Shown here: positions 8,465 through 15,908 of the stretch, one piece after another
How the letters are laid out: each line of letters begins with the position of its first letter
Position numbering within the stretch: the stretch's first letter is position 1
Assembly (NCBI RefSeq): GCF_047263945.1
Contig: NZ_JBLAVB010000018.1
Location: 4,095-68,094 of the forward strand
Origin: Rhodospirillum sp047263945
Lineage (GTDB): Bacteria; Pseudomonadota; Alphaproteobacteria; Rhodospirillales; Rhodospirillaceae
Reading direction: 5' to 3'
Length of the DNA: 64,000 nt
The notes under the pieces: generated by a model
What the model saw: the letters and a program-made list of their open reading frames with translations, nothing else
The model's database searches: none
What the model was told of the DNA's origin: nothing
Position numbers and translations under genes: made by a program

Positions 8465-9457
8465 ATGAATCCGGTTGTCCGCGTCCGCTCATGGCTTAAT
8501 CTATTTCCCTGGTGGACCGAAGAAAATCACATGGCCACGAACGGATATCTTGCCGCCGAGTCCATCGACAAATTGAACCCCGAAGATCTTGCCCTTCTGG
8601 AGACCTACATCACGGGCATCGGAGAGCGCATCAAGGTGATCCGGTCCCGGCGTGGCATGACCCGGAAAGATCTTTCCAGGCATTCCGGCGTCTCAGAGCG
8701 CTATCTTGCACAGGCGGAGAAGGGCAAGGCCAACTTTTCCATTGCCATTCTCTGGCGCATATCCCATGCCTTGAACGTGGAAATTCCCGATCTGTTTCCA
8801 GGGGCCGAGGAAGATCCTGGCGCCTTGCACACCCTCGTGCGCGGTTTGTCTCCGGTCCAACGTCAGGAGGCCGTCGACCTTTTGAGGGAGCGTTTCTTGA
8901 ACTCTTCCGCAGCCGGTCACGGCGTGGCCCTGATTGGCTTGCGCGGCGCTGGAAAAACACGCCTTGGAAGCCTTCTGGCCGATGAATTCAAGGTCCCATT
9001 CATCCGACTTGGCGCGGTGGTCGAGAAGCTCGCCCAGATGGATATTGGCGAGTTGATTTCCCTGGGGGGCCAGAAGGCCTTTCGCCGTGTTGAATTGCAG
9101 GCGCTTAAACACGTGATTGAAACGCATCCCCGTGCCGTCGTGGAAGCCGGAGGCAGTCTGGTATCGGAGACGGAAACCTTCAAATTGCTTTTGTCTTCCT
9201 ATCACACGGTCTGGATCAAGGCGGCGCCAGAGGAGCATATGCAAAGGGTGATCGATCAAGGCGATCTCCGCCCCATGAGCGGGAACGACGAGGCCATCAA
9301 CGACCTGCGGGAGATCCTCAAGGAACGAGAGCCGGAGTACAGATTGGCGAATTCTATTCTTGATACGACCGGTCGCAGCATCACCGATTGCATTATCGAA
9401 TTGGTCAACCATACCCGACCCTATCTGACCAAGCAGGACGAGCCCGTCAAGCCGTGA
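8465..9457 (+). CDS. boxR: Benzoate-pathway regulator BoxR/BzdR (XRE helix-turn-helix plus shikimate-kinase-like domain)
   Basis: Transcriptional repressor type known to bind benzoyl-CoA. Residues about 52-112 are an XRE-family helix-turn-helix (IRSRRGMTRKDLSRHSGVSE) and residues about 150-325 resemble shikimate kinase, with the P-loop GLRGAGKT at 158-165. 330 aa from the ATG at 8465; an in-frame ATG at 8531 would give 308 aa, closer to the usual length, and neither site has a strong Shine-Dalgarno, so the start is uncertain. Likely controls the upstream box and transporter genes in response to benzoyl-CoA. Confidence 0.9.
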   Translation: MNPVVRVRSWLNLFPWWTEENHMATNGYLAAESIDKLNPEDLALLETYITGIGERIKVIRSRRGMTRKDLSRHSGVSERYLAQAEKGKANFSIAILWRISHALNVEIPDLFPGAEEDPGALHTLVRGLSPVQRQEAVDLLRERFLNSSAAGHGVALIGLRGAGKTRLGSLLADEFKVPFIRLGAVVEKLAQMDIGELISLGGQKAFRRVELQALKHVIETHPRAVVEAGGSLVSETETFKLLLSSYHTVWIKAAPEEHMQRVIDQGDLRPMSGNDEAINDLREILKEREPEYRLANSILDTTGRSITDCIIELVNHTRPYLTKQDEPVKP

Positions 9458-9506
9458 TGGCATGATGAGGGGGATGCCCAAGTTCCCACCGATCTTAGAC
9501 GCGACC

Positions 9507-9531
9507 CCGAAATGACTTTCATTATTTCAAT
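9507..9531 (+). repeat. Direct repeat, left copy, flanking a small low-GC island
   Basis: 25 bases (CCGAAATGAC followed by TTATTTCAAT near the end) matching 10060-10084 at 22 of 25 positions in the same orientation. The pair brackets about 530 bp that are visibly richer in A+T than the surroundings. Confidence 0.6.
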
Positions 9532-9535
9532 GGCT

Positions 9536-9625
9536 TAGAGTGCTCCGAGATCAACCTTGGATGCCCGTTTTACGGGCATGATGGAGCTCTTTAAAATCAC
9601 AGTGTGAACCTTGGTTTGGGCTCTC
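9536..9625 (+). repeat. Degenerate copy of the family A element
   Basis: Begins TAGAGTGCTCCGAGATCAA and keeps the CTTTAAAATCAC segment in the right place relative to the copy at 25100-25223, but the hairpin centre is replaced by GCCCGTTTTACGGGC and the right part is eroded. Not coding. Confidence 0.45.
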
Positions 9626-9715
9626 ACATCGCCTTTAGAAGGCTGTGCGGATTCCAGAAAAAATGATAGAACAAAAAGAAGGGAGAAATCAAAACAACAC
9701 GCGGGAAATGCCGCA

Positions 9716-10033
9716 ATGCAATATACGAATATTGTTGTCGCAGATGAAGTTCCTTTCCTTCTTAGTGAAGAGGGGGTGAAGGACTTTATGCGTCGCAAGA
9801 AGGACTACAGCTATTCCTTGCCCCATCAAGGGGGAGGAAAGTCTGCAGACGACGCGGAGCAACTGAGTCGGTTGGTGGCCCGGGATGATCCCGACTTGAT
9901 CGCGACAATCGGAGATTTGGGGCGGGTGGCACTCCACCCGCAGTGTTCGATTGATGTCAAGGCGGTTCCTTTGGGACAGGCTTGGCGCATTGTAACCGTC
10001 TCCCAGTTCGAGGTCCTTCTCCTGGATCCCTGA
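9716..10033 (+). CDS. Small hypothetical protein of unknown function
   Basis: 105 aa from the ATG at 9716 (MQYTNIVVADEVPFLL). The frame stays open upstream to 9611, but that extension is basic low-complexity text, so the internal ATG is preferred; GCGGGAAATG precedes it. No family recognised and no membrane segment or signal peptide. It contains a lysine/arginine cluster (MRRKKDYSYS) and an acidic middle. It lies alone inside a low-GC stretch bounded by direct repeats, so it may be recently acquired, or may not be a gene at all. Confidence 0.45.
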   Translation: MQYTNIVVADEVPFLLSEEGVKDFMRRKKDYSYSLPHQGGGKSADDAEQLSRLVARDDPDLIATIGDLGRVALHPQCSIDVKAVPLGQAWRIVTVSQFEVLLLDP

Positions 10034-10059
10034 GATCCCCCCCCAGTCCAAGAGCCCAC

Positions 10060-10084
10060 CCGAAATGACGCTCCTTATTTCAAT
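10060..10084 (+). repeat. Direct repeat, right copy
   Basis: Second copy of the 25-base repeat at 9507-9531 (22 of 25 identical), 5 bases before a REP-like palindrome pair. Confidence 0.6.
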
Positions 10085-10088
10085 TACT

Positions 10089-10182
10089 CGTCGTCATTCC
10101 CGCGTACGCGGGAATCCAGATGCGCTGCCGGTTGCTGCACAAAAACACAAAACCTGGATCCCCGCTTTCGCGGGGACGACGG
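10089..10182. repeat. REP-like bipartite palindromic element
   Basis: Two short palindromes in inverted arrangement, GTCATTCCCGCG/CGCGGGAATCCAG on the left and CTGGATCCCCGC/GCGGGGACGACG on the right, about 35 bases apart. This sequence type is widespread between genes in Proteobacteria; a half copy occurs at 59631-59656. It sits just beyond the 3' end of the LysR gene. Confidence 0.75.
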
Positions 10183-10205
10183 AAAAAGAGTTTTTCCGCA
10201 TCTTG

Positions 10206-11099
10206 TTAAAGCTCCGCCATTCTGAACACCTCCGCCACCCAATCCAGAAACACCCGCAACCGGGGTGCCAAATGGCGGTTTTGGGGTATGAGCGCATGCA
10301 ATGGGGTCGCCGTCGGCGGGAAATCGGGCAACACCTCCACCATCTTCCCCTCCCGCAGGTCATCCAAAAACCGATAGCGTGGTGCCTGGATCAGGCCATA
10401 TCCCAGGCGGGCCAGATCGGCCAGGGTGGTGGAATTGTTCGCCGTCACCCGACACGGCAACAGCACCTCCCGTAGGCCCCCCTCCCCCGTGAATTCCAAG
10501 GGGAGAACCTCCCCCGTCCGGGAGGAGACGAAGCCCGCCATCCAATGCCCCTCCAGGTCATCGGGATGGCGTGGGAGTCCGTGGCGCTCCAGATAAGCGG
10601 GGCTCGCGCAGGTGATTTCCGGGATCAAGGCGAGGCGGCGCTGGATCAGGCTGCTGTCTTCCGGAGGACCCGCGCGCAGTACGCAATCAATCCCTTCCCG
10701 CACCATGTCCACCAGCCGGTCCCCCTGCCCCAGGTGCAGATTGATGCCCGGGTAGCGGTCCAGAAACTCCGGTAGACGTGGCAAAACGAAAGTCCGGGTC
10801 AGCAACCCATGGGCATCAATGCGCAGAAGCCCCCGGGGCTGGCTGTCACGAAAGGCCGCATCCGCCGCCTCGACCTCCGCCAAAATAGACTGACACCGAC
10901 GGACATAGGCCCGCCCATCCAGGGTTGGGGTCACATGGCGGGTGGTCCGCTCCAGCAGACGCGCCCCCAGGGTCGCCTCCAGGCGTTTGATCGCCTCCGT
11001 CGCCGTGGAGCGAGCCAACCCCAAGTCTGCGGCGGCGGCGGAGAAGCTCTGCCGCTCCACCACCCGAACGAACAGACGCATTTGATCGAGACGGTCCAT
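10206..11099 (-). CDS. LysR-family transcriptional regulator
   Basis: 297 aa. The N-terminal winged helix-turn-helix is intact (MRLFVRVVERQSFSAAAADL, then RSTATEAIKRLEATLGARLL), followed by a substrate-binding domain from about residue 90. It belongs to the clade with DRLDQMRLFVRV at the start, common in divergently oriented pairs. It is transcribed away from the SDR gene at 11206 across 106 bp, so it probably controls that gene and itself; the inducer is unknown. Confidence 0.92.
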   Translation of the reverse strand: MDRLDQMRLFVRVVERQSFSAAAADLGLARSTATEAIKRLEATLGARLLERTTRHVTPTLDGRAYVRRCQSILAEVEAADAAFRDSQPRGLLRIDAHGLLTRTFVLPRLPEFLDRYPGINLHLGQGDRLVDMVREGIDCVLRAGPPEDSSLIQRRLALIPEITCASPAYLERHGLPRHPDDLEGHWMAGFVSSRTGEVLPLEFTGEGGLREVLLPCRVTANNSTTLADLARLGYGLIQAPRYRFLDDLREGKMVEVLPDFPPTATPLHALIPQNRHLAPRLRVFLDWVAEVFRMAEL

Positions 11100-11164
11100 C
11101 CCCTTTGTTCAGCATAACCGAATAGTAATGTCAACATTCCGGTGATTGTTCAAATTGTGCCCAG

Positions 11165-11180
11165 GTCCTAGGTCTAGGAC
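11165..11180. promoter_or_regulatory. Perfect palindrome in the LysR/SDR divergent promoter region
   Basis: GTCCTAGGTCTAGGAC: perfect 7-bp arms around GT, 25 bases before the SDR start. A second symmetric sequence, AATGTCAACATT, lies about 35 bases further left. Both are candidate operators for the neighbouring LysR protein, although the 16-base palindrome is not a canonical T-N11-A box. Confidence 0.4.
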
Positions 11181-11205
11181 ACGAACGACACGGAAAGGAC
11201 ATCCC

Positions 11206-11946
11206 ATGACCCAAAACCCGATACGAACCGCCATCATCACAGGCGCCTCCCGGGGCATCGGCGCGGCCACCGCCGAACGCCTGGCCCAAGACGGCTTCGC
11301 CGTCATCGTCAACTATGCCCGAGGTCGCGAGGCCGCTGAGGCCATTGTGGCCAGGATCACCGCAGTGGGCGGACAGGCCCTCGCTGTTGCCGCCGACGTT
11401 GCCTCTCCAGAGGGGGTTCCCACGCTGTTCGACGCGGCGGAGGAGGCCTTCGGCCCGGTCAACGTGCTGGTGAACAACGCGGGATTACTCACAGTCTCGC
11501 CCCTTGTCGAGACCGATGACGCGAGCTTCGACCGTCAGATCGCCCTGAACCTGGGAGGGGTCTTCCGAGGCATGCGGGAAGGCGCCCGTCGGTTGCGCGA
11601 CGGGGGACGGATCCTCTCTTTTTCCTCAAGCGTGGTCGGCGTCTATCAACCCACCTATGGCATCTACGCCGCCACCAAGGCGGCGGTGGAGGCCATGACC
11701 CATGTTTTGGCGAAGGAACTGGGCCCCCGGGGGATCTCCGTCAATTGCGTCGCGCCCGGCCCCGTGGCAACGGACCTCTTCTTAGAGGGCAAAAGCGAGG
11801 CCTTGATTCACAAGATCGCCTCAAGCTGCCCCTTCAACCGCCTGGGCACACCGGAGGAAATCGCCCGTGTGATCAGCTTCCTGGCCGGACCGGATGGGGC
11901 CTGGGTCAACGGCCAGGTCCTGCGCGCCAATGGCGGCATGATTTAA
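11206..11946 (+). CDS. Short-chain dehydrogenase/reductase (SDR) family oxidoreductase
   Basis: Classical NAD(P)-dependent SDR, 246 aa. Cofactor loop TGASRGIG (residues 12-19), the structural NNAG motif, catalytic Ser in FSSSVVG, and Tyr154/Lys158 in YAATK are all present. The ATG at 11206 has GGAAAGGA 6 bases upstream; the in-frame upstream codons lie in the promoter region and are not used. Followed after 45 bases by a tautomerase gene, probably co-transcribed. The substrate cannot be told from sequence. Confidence 0.9.
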   Translation: MTQNPIRTAIITGASRGIGAATAERLAQDGFAVIVNYARGREAAEAIVARITAVGGQALAVAADVASPEGVPTLFDAAEEAFGPVNVLVNNAGLLTVSPLVETDDASFDRQIALNLGGVFRGMREGARRLRDGGRILSFSSSVVGVYQPTYGIYAATKAAVEAMTHVLAKELGPRGISVNCVAPGPVATDLFLEGKSEALIHKIASSCPFNRLGTPEEIARVISFLAGPDGAWVNGQVLRANGGMI

Positions 11947-11991
11947 CCCCCTCTTCTCGCCAAATCACAGTCCAACCACAAGGAAACAGCC

Positions 11992-12207
11992 ATGCCCTTC
12001 GTCAACATCAAGACTCCGGAAGCCTCTCTGACCAAAAGCCAGAAGGAGGAGATTATCCATAAGACCACGGACATGCTGGTGAGCTACTTCAGCGAAGCTG
12101 CCCGTCCCCATACCATGGTCCTGATCGAAGAAGTCCCCGACGGCGGTTATGGCCGAGCAGACGAGGTCTTCATCATCCCAGAGCCCTATCGCGCCTCAAA
12201 TGACTAG
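11992..12207 (+). CDS. 4-oxalocrotonate tautomerase family protein
   Basis: 71 aa with proline directly after the initiator Met (MPFVNIKTPEASLT), which becomes the catalytic N-terminal Pro after Met removal, as in 4-OT and related tautomerases. AAGGAAAC precedes the ATG. It probably interconverts enol and keto forms of a product or substrate of the upstream SDR. The size is standard for the small 4-OT subgroup. Confidence 0.85.
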   Translation: MPFVNIKTPEASLTKSQKEEIIHKTTDMLVSYFSEAARPHTMVLIEEVPDGGYGRADEVFIIPEPYRASND

Positions 12208-12218
12208 AAAAAGAGGGT

Positions 12219-12274
12219 CCAGGGACATCGTCCCTGGCCGGGCGTGGGCAGGAGCCCACAAGGGCGAAGCCCTT
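12219..12274. terminator. Three consecutive hairpins between convergent genes
   Basis: CCAGGGAC/GTCCCTGG (12219-12237), GTGGGC/GCCCAC (12244-12259) and AAGGGC/GCCCTT (12260-12274) follow the tautomerase stop one after another. The last overlaps the end of the convergent ligase gene. No T-run, but the cluster should act as a bidirectional transcription or RNA-processing barrier. Confidence 0.55.
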
Positions 12275-13415
12275 AATGCCCCACCGTGGCTCCGATCAAG
12301 TGATCCACCACGGCCTTCAGAGCTTCCTCCCGCGACGCGCCCGCCCGCTTGGCGTCGTAATAAACCGCTGTCTGTTGGTGGGCGCTGGTCCCCCGGGCGA
12401 GGATTTCTCGCGCATGGAGAACCTCCCGCTGGCAACCGAACGCCTCGGCGTCGGGCGCGATCAGTTCAAGGATTTCCTCGATCAGGTCGGAAAAGGGAAT
12501 CACCTTGCCCTGGCCAAAGTCCACCAAACCCTCATCGATACCGTAGCGTTGGGCGCGCCAACGGTTTTCCGCGAGCAACATGCGGGCATATTGCCGCCAA
12601 CGTTGGTTAGACCGCCGCAACCGGTAAAGCATGCGTAACAGGCAACGGAAAATCGCCGCCACACAAATGGCGTCCTCCAGTCGGGTGCACACATCGGCGA
12701 TGCGCATTTCCAGGGTGGGGAAGCGGTGACTTGGCCGGATGTCCCACCAGATCTTGGAAGAATCCTCAATCAAGCCCGCAGAGACCAGGATATCCACATG
12801 CCGCTCGTACTCCAGAAAGCTGTTGAAGGGGTCGGGCAAACCAGTGCGGGGCAACTCGCTGAAAACAGCAATGCGATAGGACTTCAGCCCCGTATCCTCC
12901 CCCCGCCAAAAAGGGGAGCTGGTGGTCAGGGCCATCAGGTGGGGCAGGAAATAGGTAACCTGATTCATCAGATCCATGCGCAGGTCCGCATCCTCGATCC
13001 CCACATGCACATGCATGCCACAGATCACCAAGCGCCGCACGACCCCTTGCAGGTCTTGGGCAAGCACCGCATAGCGGTCCTTGTCCGTATGTTTCAGGTC
13101 GGACCATTCGGCAAAGGGGTGGGTGGAGGCGGCAATGGGAGCAAGTCCAACCTTGTCCGCTTCCTCGGCCAGGATATGGCGGAGCGCGCCCAGGGCCTGC
13201 CCTGCCTCCGCCGTCGAGTGACAGACCTTGGTTCCGACTTCCACTTGGGAGCGCAGGAATTCGGGCGTCACGGCACCGTGTTGGCCGCCGGAGAAAGTCT
13301 CCGTCAAAGTCTCCATCAGCGAGGCCGGAGGATCCGTCGCCAAGGCCCGTGTCTCCCGGTCCACCAGCAGATATTCTTCCTCGATGCCAACGGTAAAGCC
13401 TGGGTCGCGGGTCAT
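12273..13415 (-). CDS. YbdK-type carboxylate-amine ligase (glutamate-cysteine ligase family 2)
   Basis: ATP-dependent ligase of the GCS2 fold, 380 aa. The start TVGIEEEYLLVD holds the Glu-rich metal/ATP site, and GMHVHVGI, EVGTKVCHST and PTLEMRIADV are conserved family blocks. Weak glutamate-cysteine ligase activity is known for E. coli YbdK; the true substrate is uncertain. GCAGGAGG is correctly spaced before the ATG. It lies 31 bases downstream of an N-formylglutamate amidohydrolase gene, probably in one operon. Confidence 0.88.
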   Translation of the reverse strand: MTRDPGFTVGIEEEYLLVDRETRALATDPPASLMETLTETFSGGQHGAVTPEFLRSQVEVGTKVCHSTAEAGQALGALRHILAEEADKVGLAPIAASTHPFAEWSDLKHTDKDRYAVLAQDLQGVVRRLVICGMHVHVGIEDADLRMDLMNQVTYFLPHLMALTTSSPFWRGEDTGLKSYRIAVFSELPRTGLPDPFNSFLEYERHVDILVSAGLIEDSSKIWWDIRPSHRFPTLEMRIADVCTRLEDAICVAAIFRCLLRMLYRLRRSNQRWRQYARMLLAENRWRAQRYGIDEGLVDFGQGKVIPFSDLIEEILELIAPDAEAFGCQREVLHAREILARGTSAHQQTAVYYDAKRAGASREEALKAVVDHLIGATVGH

Positions 13416-13446
13416 GGGGTGGCCTCCTGCGGGAAGACGGGATGGA

Positions 13447-14247
13447 TCAGGTCATGAGGCAGGTATACAGGGCTTCGACGGAAAGCACCTCTTCCAAAGC
13501 ATCTCCGAACAGACCGCCGAGATCGGCCACGCCCTCGGGCGTGCCCACCAGATCCTGGCGGAATTCCACCCCCAGGTTCGGCAGACCCGCGGGTTCGGCA
13601 TGGGTATTGATGGTGAAGCCGATGTCTTTGCCCGAATAGGGTTGATTCTCCCCCAACACCGCGTCGGGTCGCAACCGGGCGAGTGCGCCCAACATGCCCT
13701 TGGTCACCCGGTCGTCGTGGTCATACATCAAACCGATGTGCCAGGGCCGATTGAAGCCATCCATGGAGGGGGCGCAGGAGTGAATGCAGATCACCACGGG
13801 CGGTTTCCCCTGCCGCCACAGGTGGGCCAATCGCTCTGTCACCTCCCGGTGGTAGGGCCAGAACAGCTCCTCTGTCCGGCGCACCGCTTCCGCCTCGCTC
13901 AGGTCCTGGTTGCCAGGCACGGGAATGCCATCAGAGACAGGAGGAATGGCCGTGGGCTCCCCCGGGGGCCGGTTGCAGTCCACGACCAGCCGGGAGTAGT
14001 TGGTCAGTACCGCACAGGCCTCGAACCGATCCGCAAGCAGACGGGTCAGCGCTGCGGCACCGATGTCCCAGGCGATGTGGGCTGCCAAGTCTGCCGGGCC
14101 AAGGCCCAGATTGCCGAGGCTTTTGGGGATGGCGTTGCTGGCGTGGTCGCAGAGGAACAGGACGGGTCGGTTGGACTCCCCATTCAGAACCGTGAAGGGG
14201 GGGGGCTCGTCTGCGGTGAGGAGAGGAGAGGAGAGAGAATCGGACAT
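13447..14247 (-). CDS. N-formylglutamate amidohydrolase family protein
   Basis: 266 aa. The motifs FLCDHASNAIP, VDCNRPPGE, IHSCAPSMDG and the C-terminal GVEFRQDLV are those of the FGase family, zinc-type hydrolases that cleave N-formyl-glutamate (histidine degradation) or similar N-acyl amino acids. The start ATG at 14247 (MSDSLSSPLL) is chosen where family similarity begins, although its Shine-Dalgarno is weak. No hut genes are near, so a role with the adjacent YbdK-type ligase is as likely as histidine catabolism. Confidence 0.85.
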   Translation of the reverse strand: MSDSLSSPLLTADEPPPFTVLNGESNRPVLFLCDHASNAIPKSLGNLGLGPADLAAHIAWDIGAAALTRLLADRFEACAVLTNYSRLVVDCNRPPGEPTAIPPVSDGIPVPGNQDLSEAEAVRRTEELFWPYHREVTERLAHLWRQGKPPVVICIHSCAPSMDGFNRPWHIGLMYDHDDRVTKGMLGALARLRPDAVLGENQPYSGKDIGFTINTHAEPAGLPNLGVEFRQDLVGTPEGVADLGGLFGDALEEVLSVEALYTCLMT

Positions 14248-14367
14248 GGCGGAGAAAGGGTGTCCTGGGGGCTTGGGGAAGGAAGGGGGAAACAGTGTAC
14301 CCCAAGGGTAGGACTTCATGAAACATCCCATCTTGAAAGCCCCCCTCCCCCATCCCAATTCCTGTTT

Positions 14368-15633
14368 ATGAAAGACCCTCGCTCCTTCCTGACGTCCCTG
14401 TTCGATGCTGCGGTAGCGGCGGCTGATCCGGCCCTTCTCGTGCCTGCCTATCTGCCGGAGCCCCCAAAGGGCCGGACGGTGGTGGTCGGCGCAGGCAAGG
14501 CTGCGGCGGCCATGGCGCTTGCGGTGGAATCCAACTGGCCCGGCCCCCTGGAGGGGCTGGTGGTCACGCGCTACGGCCATGCCGTCCCCTGCGAACGCAT
14601 CCGGGTGGTGGAAGCCGGGCACCCTGTCCCCGATGACCACGGCCTTGCCGCTGCGCAGGAGATCCTGGCCATCGCCAAAGGGCTTGGTTCTGACGACCTG
14701 ATGATTTGCCTGATTTCCGGTGGCGGCTCTTCCCTGTTGTCCCTGCCCCATGAGGCCGTAGGACTTGAGGACAAGCGGGCGGTGAATGCGGCCCTGCTGC
14801 GCTCGGGCGCCCATATCGGCGAGATCAATTGCGTGCGAAAGCACCTGTCGGCCATCAAGGGCGGTCGGCTCGCGGCAGCCGCAGCCCCGGCCCGGGTGGT
14901 CACCCTGGTAATCTCCGACGTGCCCGGGGATGATCCGGCGGTGATCGCGTCCGGCCCGACCGTCCCCGATCCGACCACGGCGGGGGAAGCCCTGTCGATC
15001 CTCACCCACTACGGCATCAGCGAACCCGCCTCCCTGATCCGCCACCTCAAGACAAAGGCCTGCGAGACCCCAAAACCGGGAGATGCGGTCTTCGCCAGCA
15101 ACCGCCTGTCCATGATCGCCACCCCACGCGCCGCACTGGAGGCGGCCGCCCGGCTCGCGGCAGCGGCGGGGATCAAACCGCTGATCCTGGGCGACGCCCT
15201 GGAAGGCGAGGCCAGGGAAATCGCCAAGGCGCTCGGCCCCATGGCCACCTCCTGTGCCCGCCATGGGGACCCGGTCGCCCCACCCTGCGTGCTGCTATCG
15301 GGTGGAGAGCTGACCGTGACCATAAGGGGCGACGGCCGGGGAGGACCCAATGCGGAATTCGCCCTCTCCCTCGCCCAGCACCTGGACGGCAACCCCCATG
15401 TCTGGGCCCTGGCCTGCGACACCGACGGCATCGACGGCTCCGAGGACAACGCCGGGGCGATCCTCACCCCCGATACCCTGACCCGGGCCACGCGCCTGGG
15501 GTTGCGCCCCGAAGCCCACCTGGAGGACAACGACGCCTACGGTTTCTTTGAAGGCTTGGGGGATCTGGTGGTCACCGGACCAACCCTGACGAACGTGAAC
15601 GACTTTCGAGCAATCCTTATCATTCCAAAATAG
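14368..15633 (+). CDS. gckA: Glycerate 2-kinase (GckA/TtuD, MOFRL family)
   Basis: 421 aa. The N-terminal DUF4147 domain has the VVGAGKAAAAMA and SGGGSSLL loops, and the C-terminal MOFRL domain has LSGGELTVTIRG and GGPNAEFALSLA. It phosphorylates D-glycerate to 2-phosphoglycerate; older annotations call it hydroxypyruvate reductase. The ATG at 14368 begins MKDPRSFLTSLF; the frame is open far upstream, but that part is antisense to the amidohydrolase gene. The pyruvate kinase gene follows on the same strand, and glycolate oxidase genes are nearby. Confidence 0.88.
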   Translation: MKDPRSFLTSLFDAAVAAADPALLVPAYLPEPPKGRTVVVGAGKAAAAMALAVESNWPGPLEGLVVTRYGHAVPCERIRVVEAGHPVPDDHGLAAAQEILAIAKGLGSDDLMICLISGGGSSLLSLPHEAVGLEDKRAVNAALLRSGAHIGEINCVRKHLSAIKGGRLAAAAAPARVVTLVISDVPGDDPAVIASGPTVPDPTTAGEALSILTHYGISEPASLIRHLKTKACETPKPGDAVFASNRLSMIATPRAALEAAARLAAAAGIKPLILGDALEGEAREIAKALGPMATSCARHGDPVAPPCVLLSGGELTVTIRGDGRGGPNAEFALSLAQHLDGNPHVWALACDTDGIDGSEDNAGAILTPDTLTRATRLGLRPEAHLEDNDAYGFFEGLGDLVVTGPTLTNVNDFRAILIIPK

Positions 15634-15908
15634 TCAAGTGTCATTTTTGCACCAAGAGACAATTATACATCATCACGAAACCTTCTTACGCGGAGGAGCA
15701 GGACAAGGCCGAGGTTCCGTGTTAGGGTGCGCGTGACGCAACTCTCTGCGCCTATCCGATGACCAAACCCCTTTAAGGACAGCTCCCGTGACGCGCCCCG
15801 TCACCCGGGCTTGGGGTCCTTGATGGCCCCGTCACAACAATACGAGCGGATTTCGCATAGACCACGCCGGTCGAAGCGGGATGTGCTCCAGCCCCGTGGA
15901 CAGACCCC

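Noticed and set aside
9535..9798. 87-codon minus-strand frame opposite the small unknown gene
   Set aside because: Overlaps a degenerate repeat element, has no ribosome site, and the plus-strand frame is better supported.
13228..14367. Upstream extension of the glycerate kinase frame
   Set aside because: The extension is antisense to the N-formylglutamate amidohydrolase gene; family similarity begins at the ATG at 14368.
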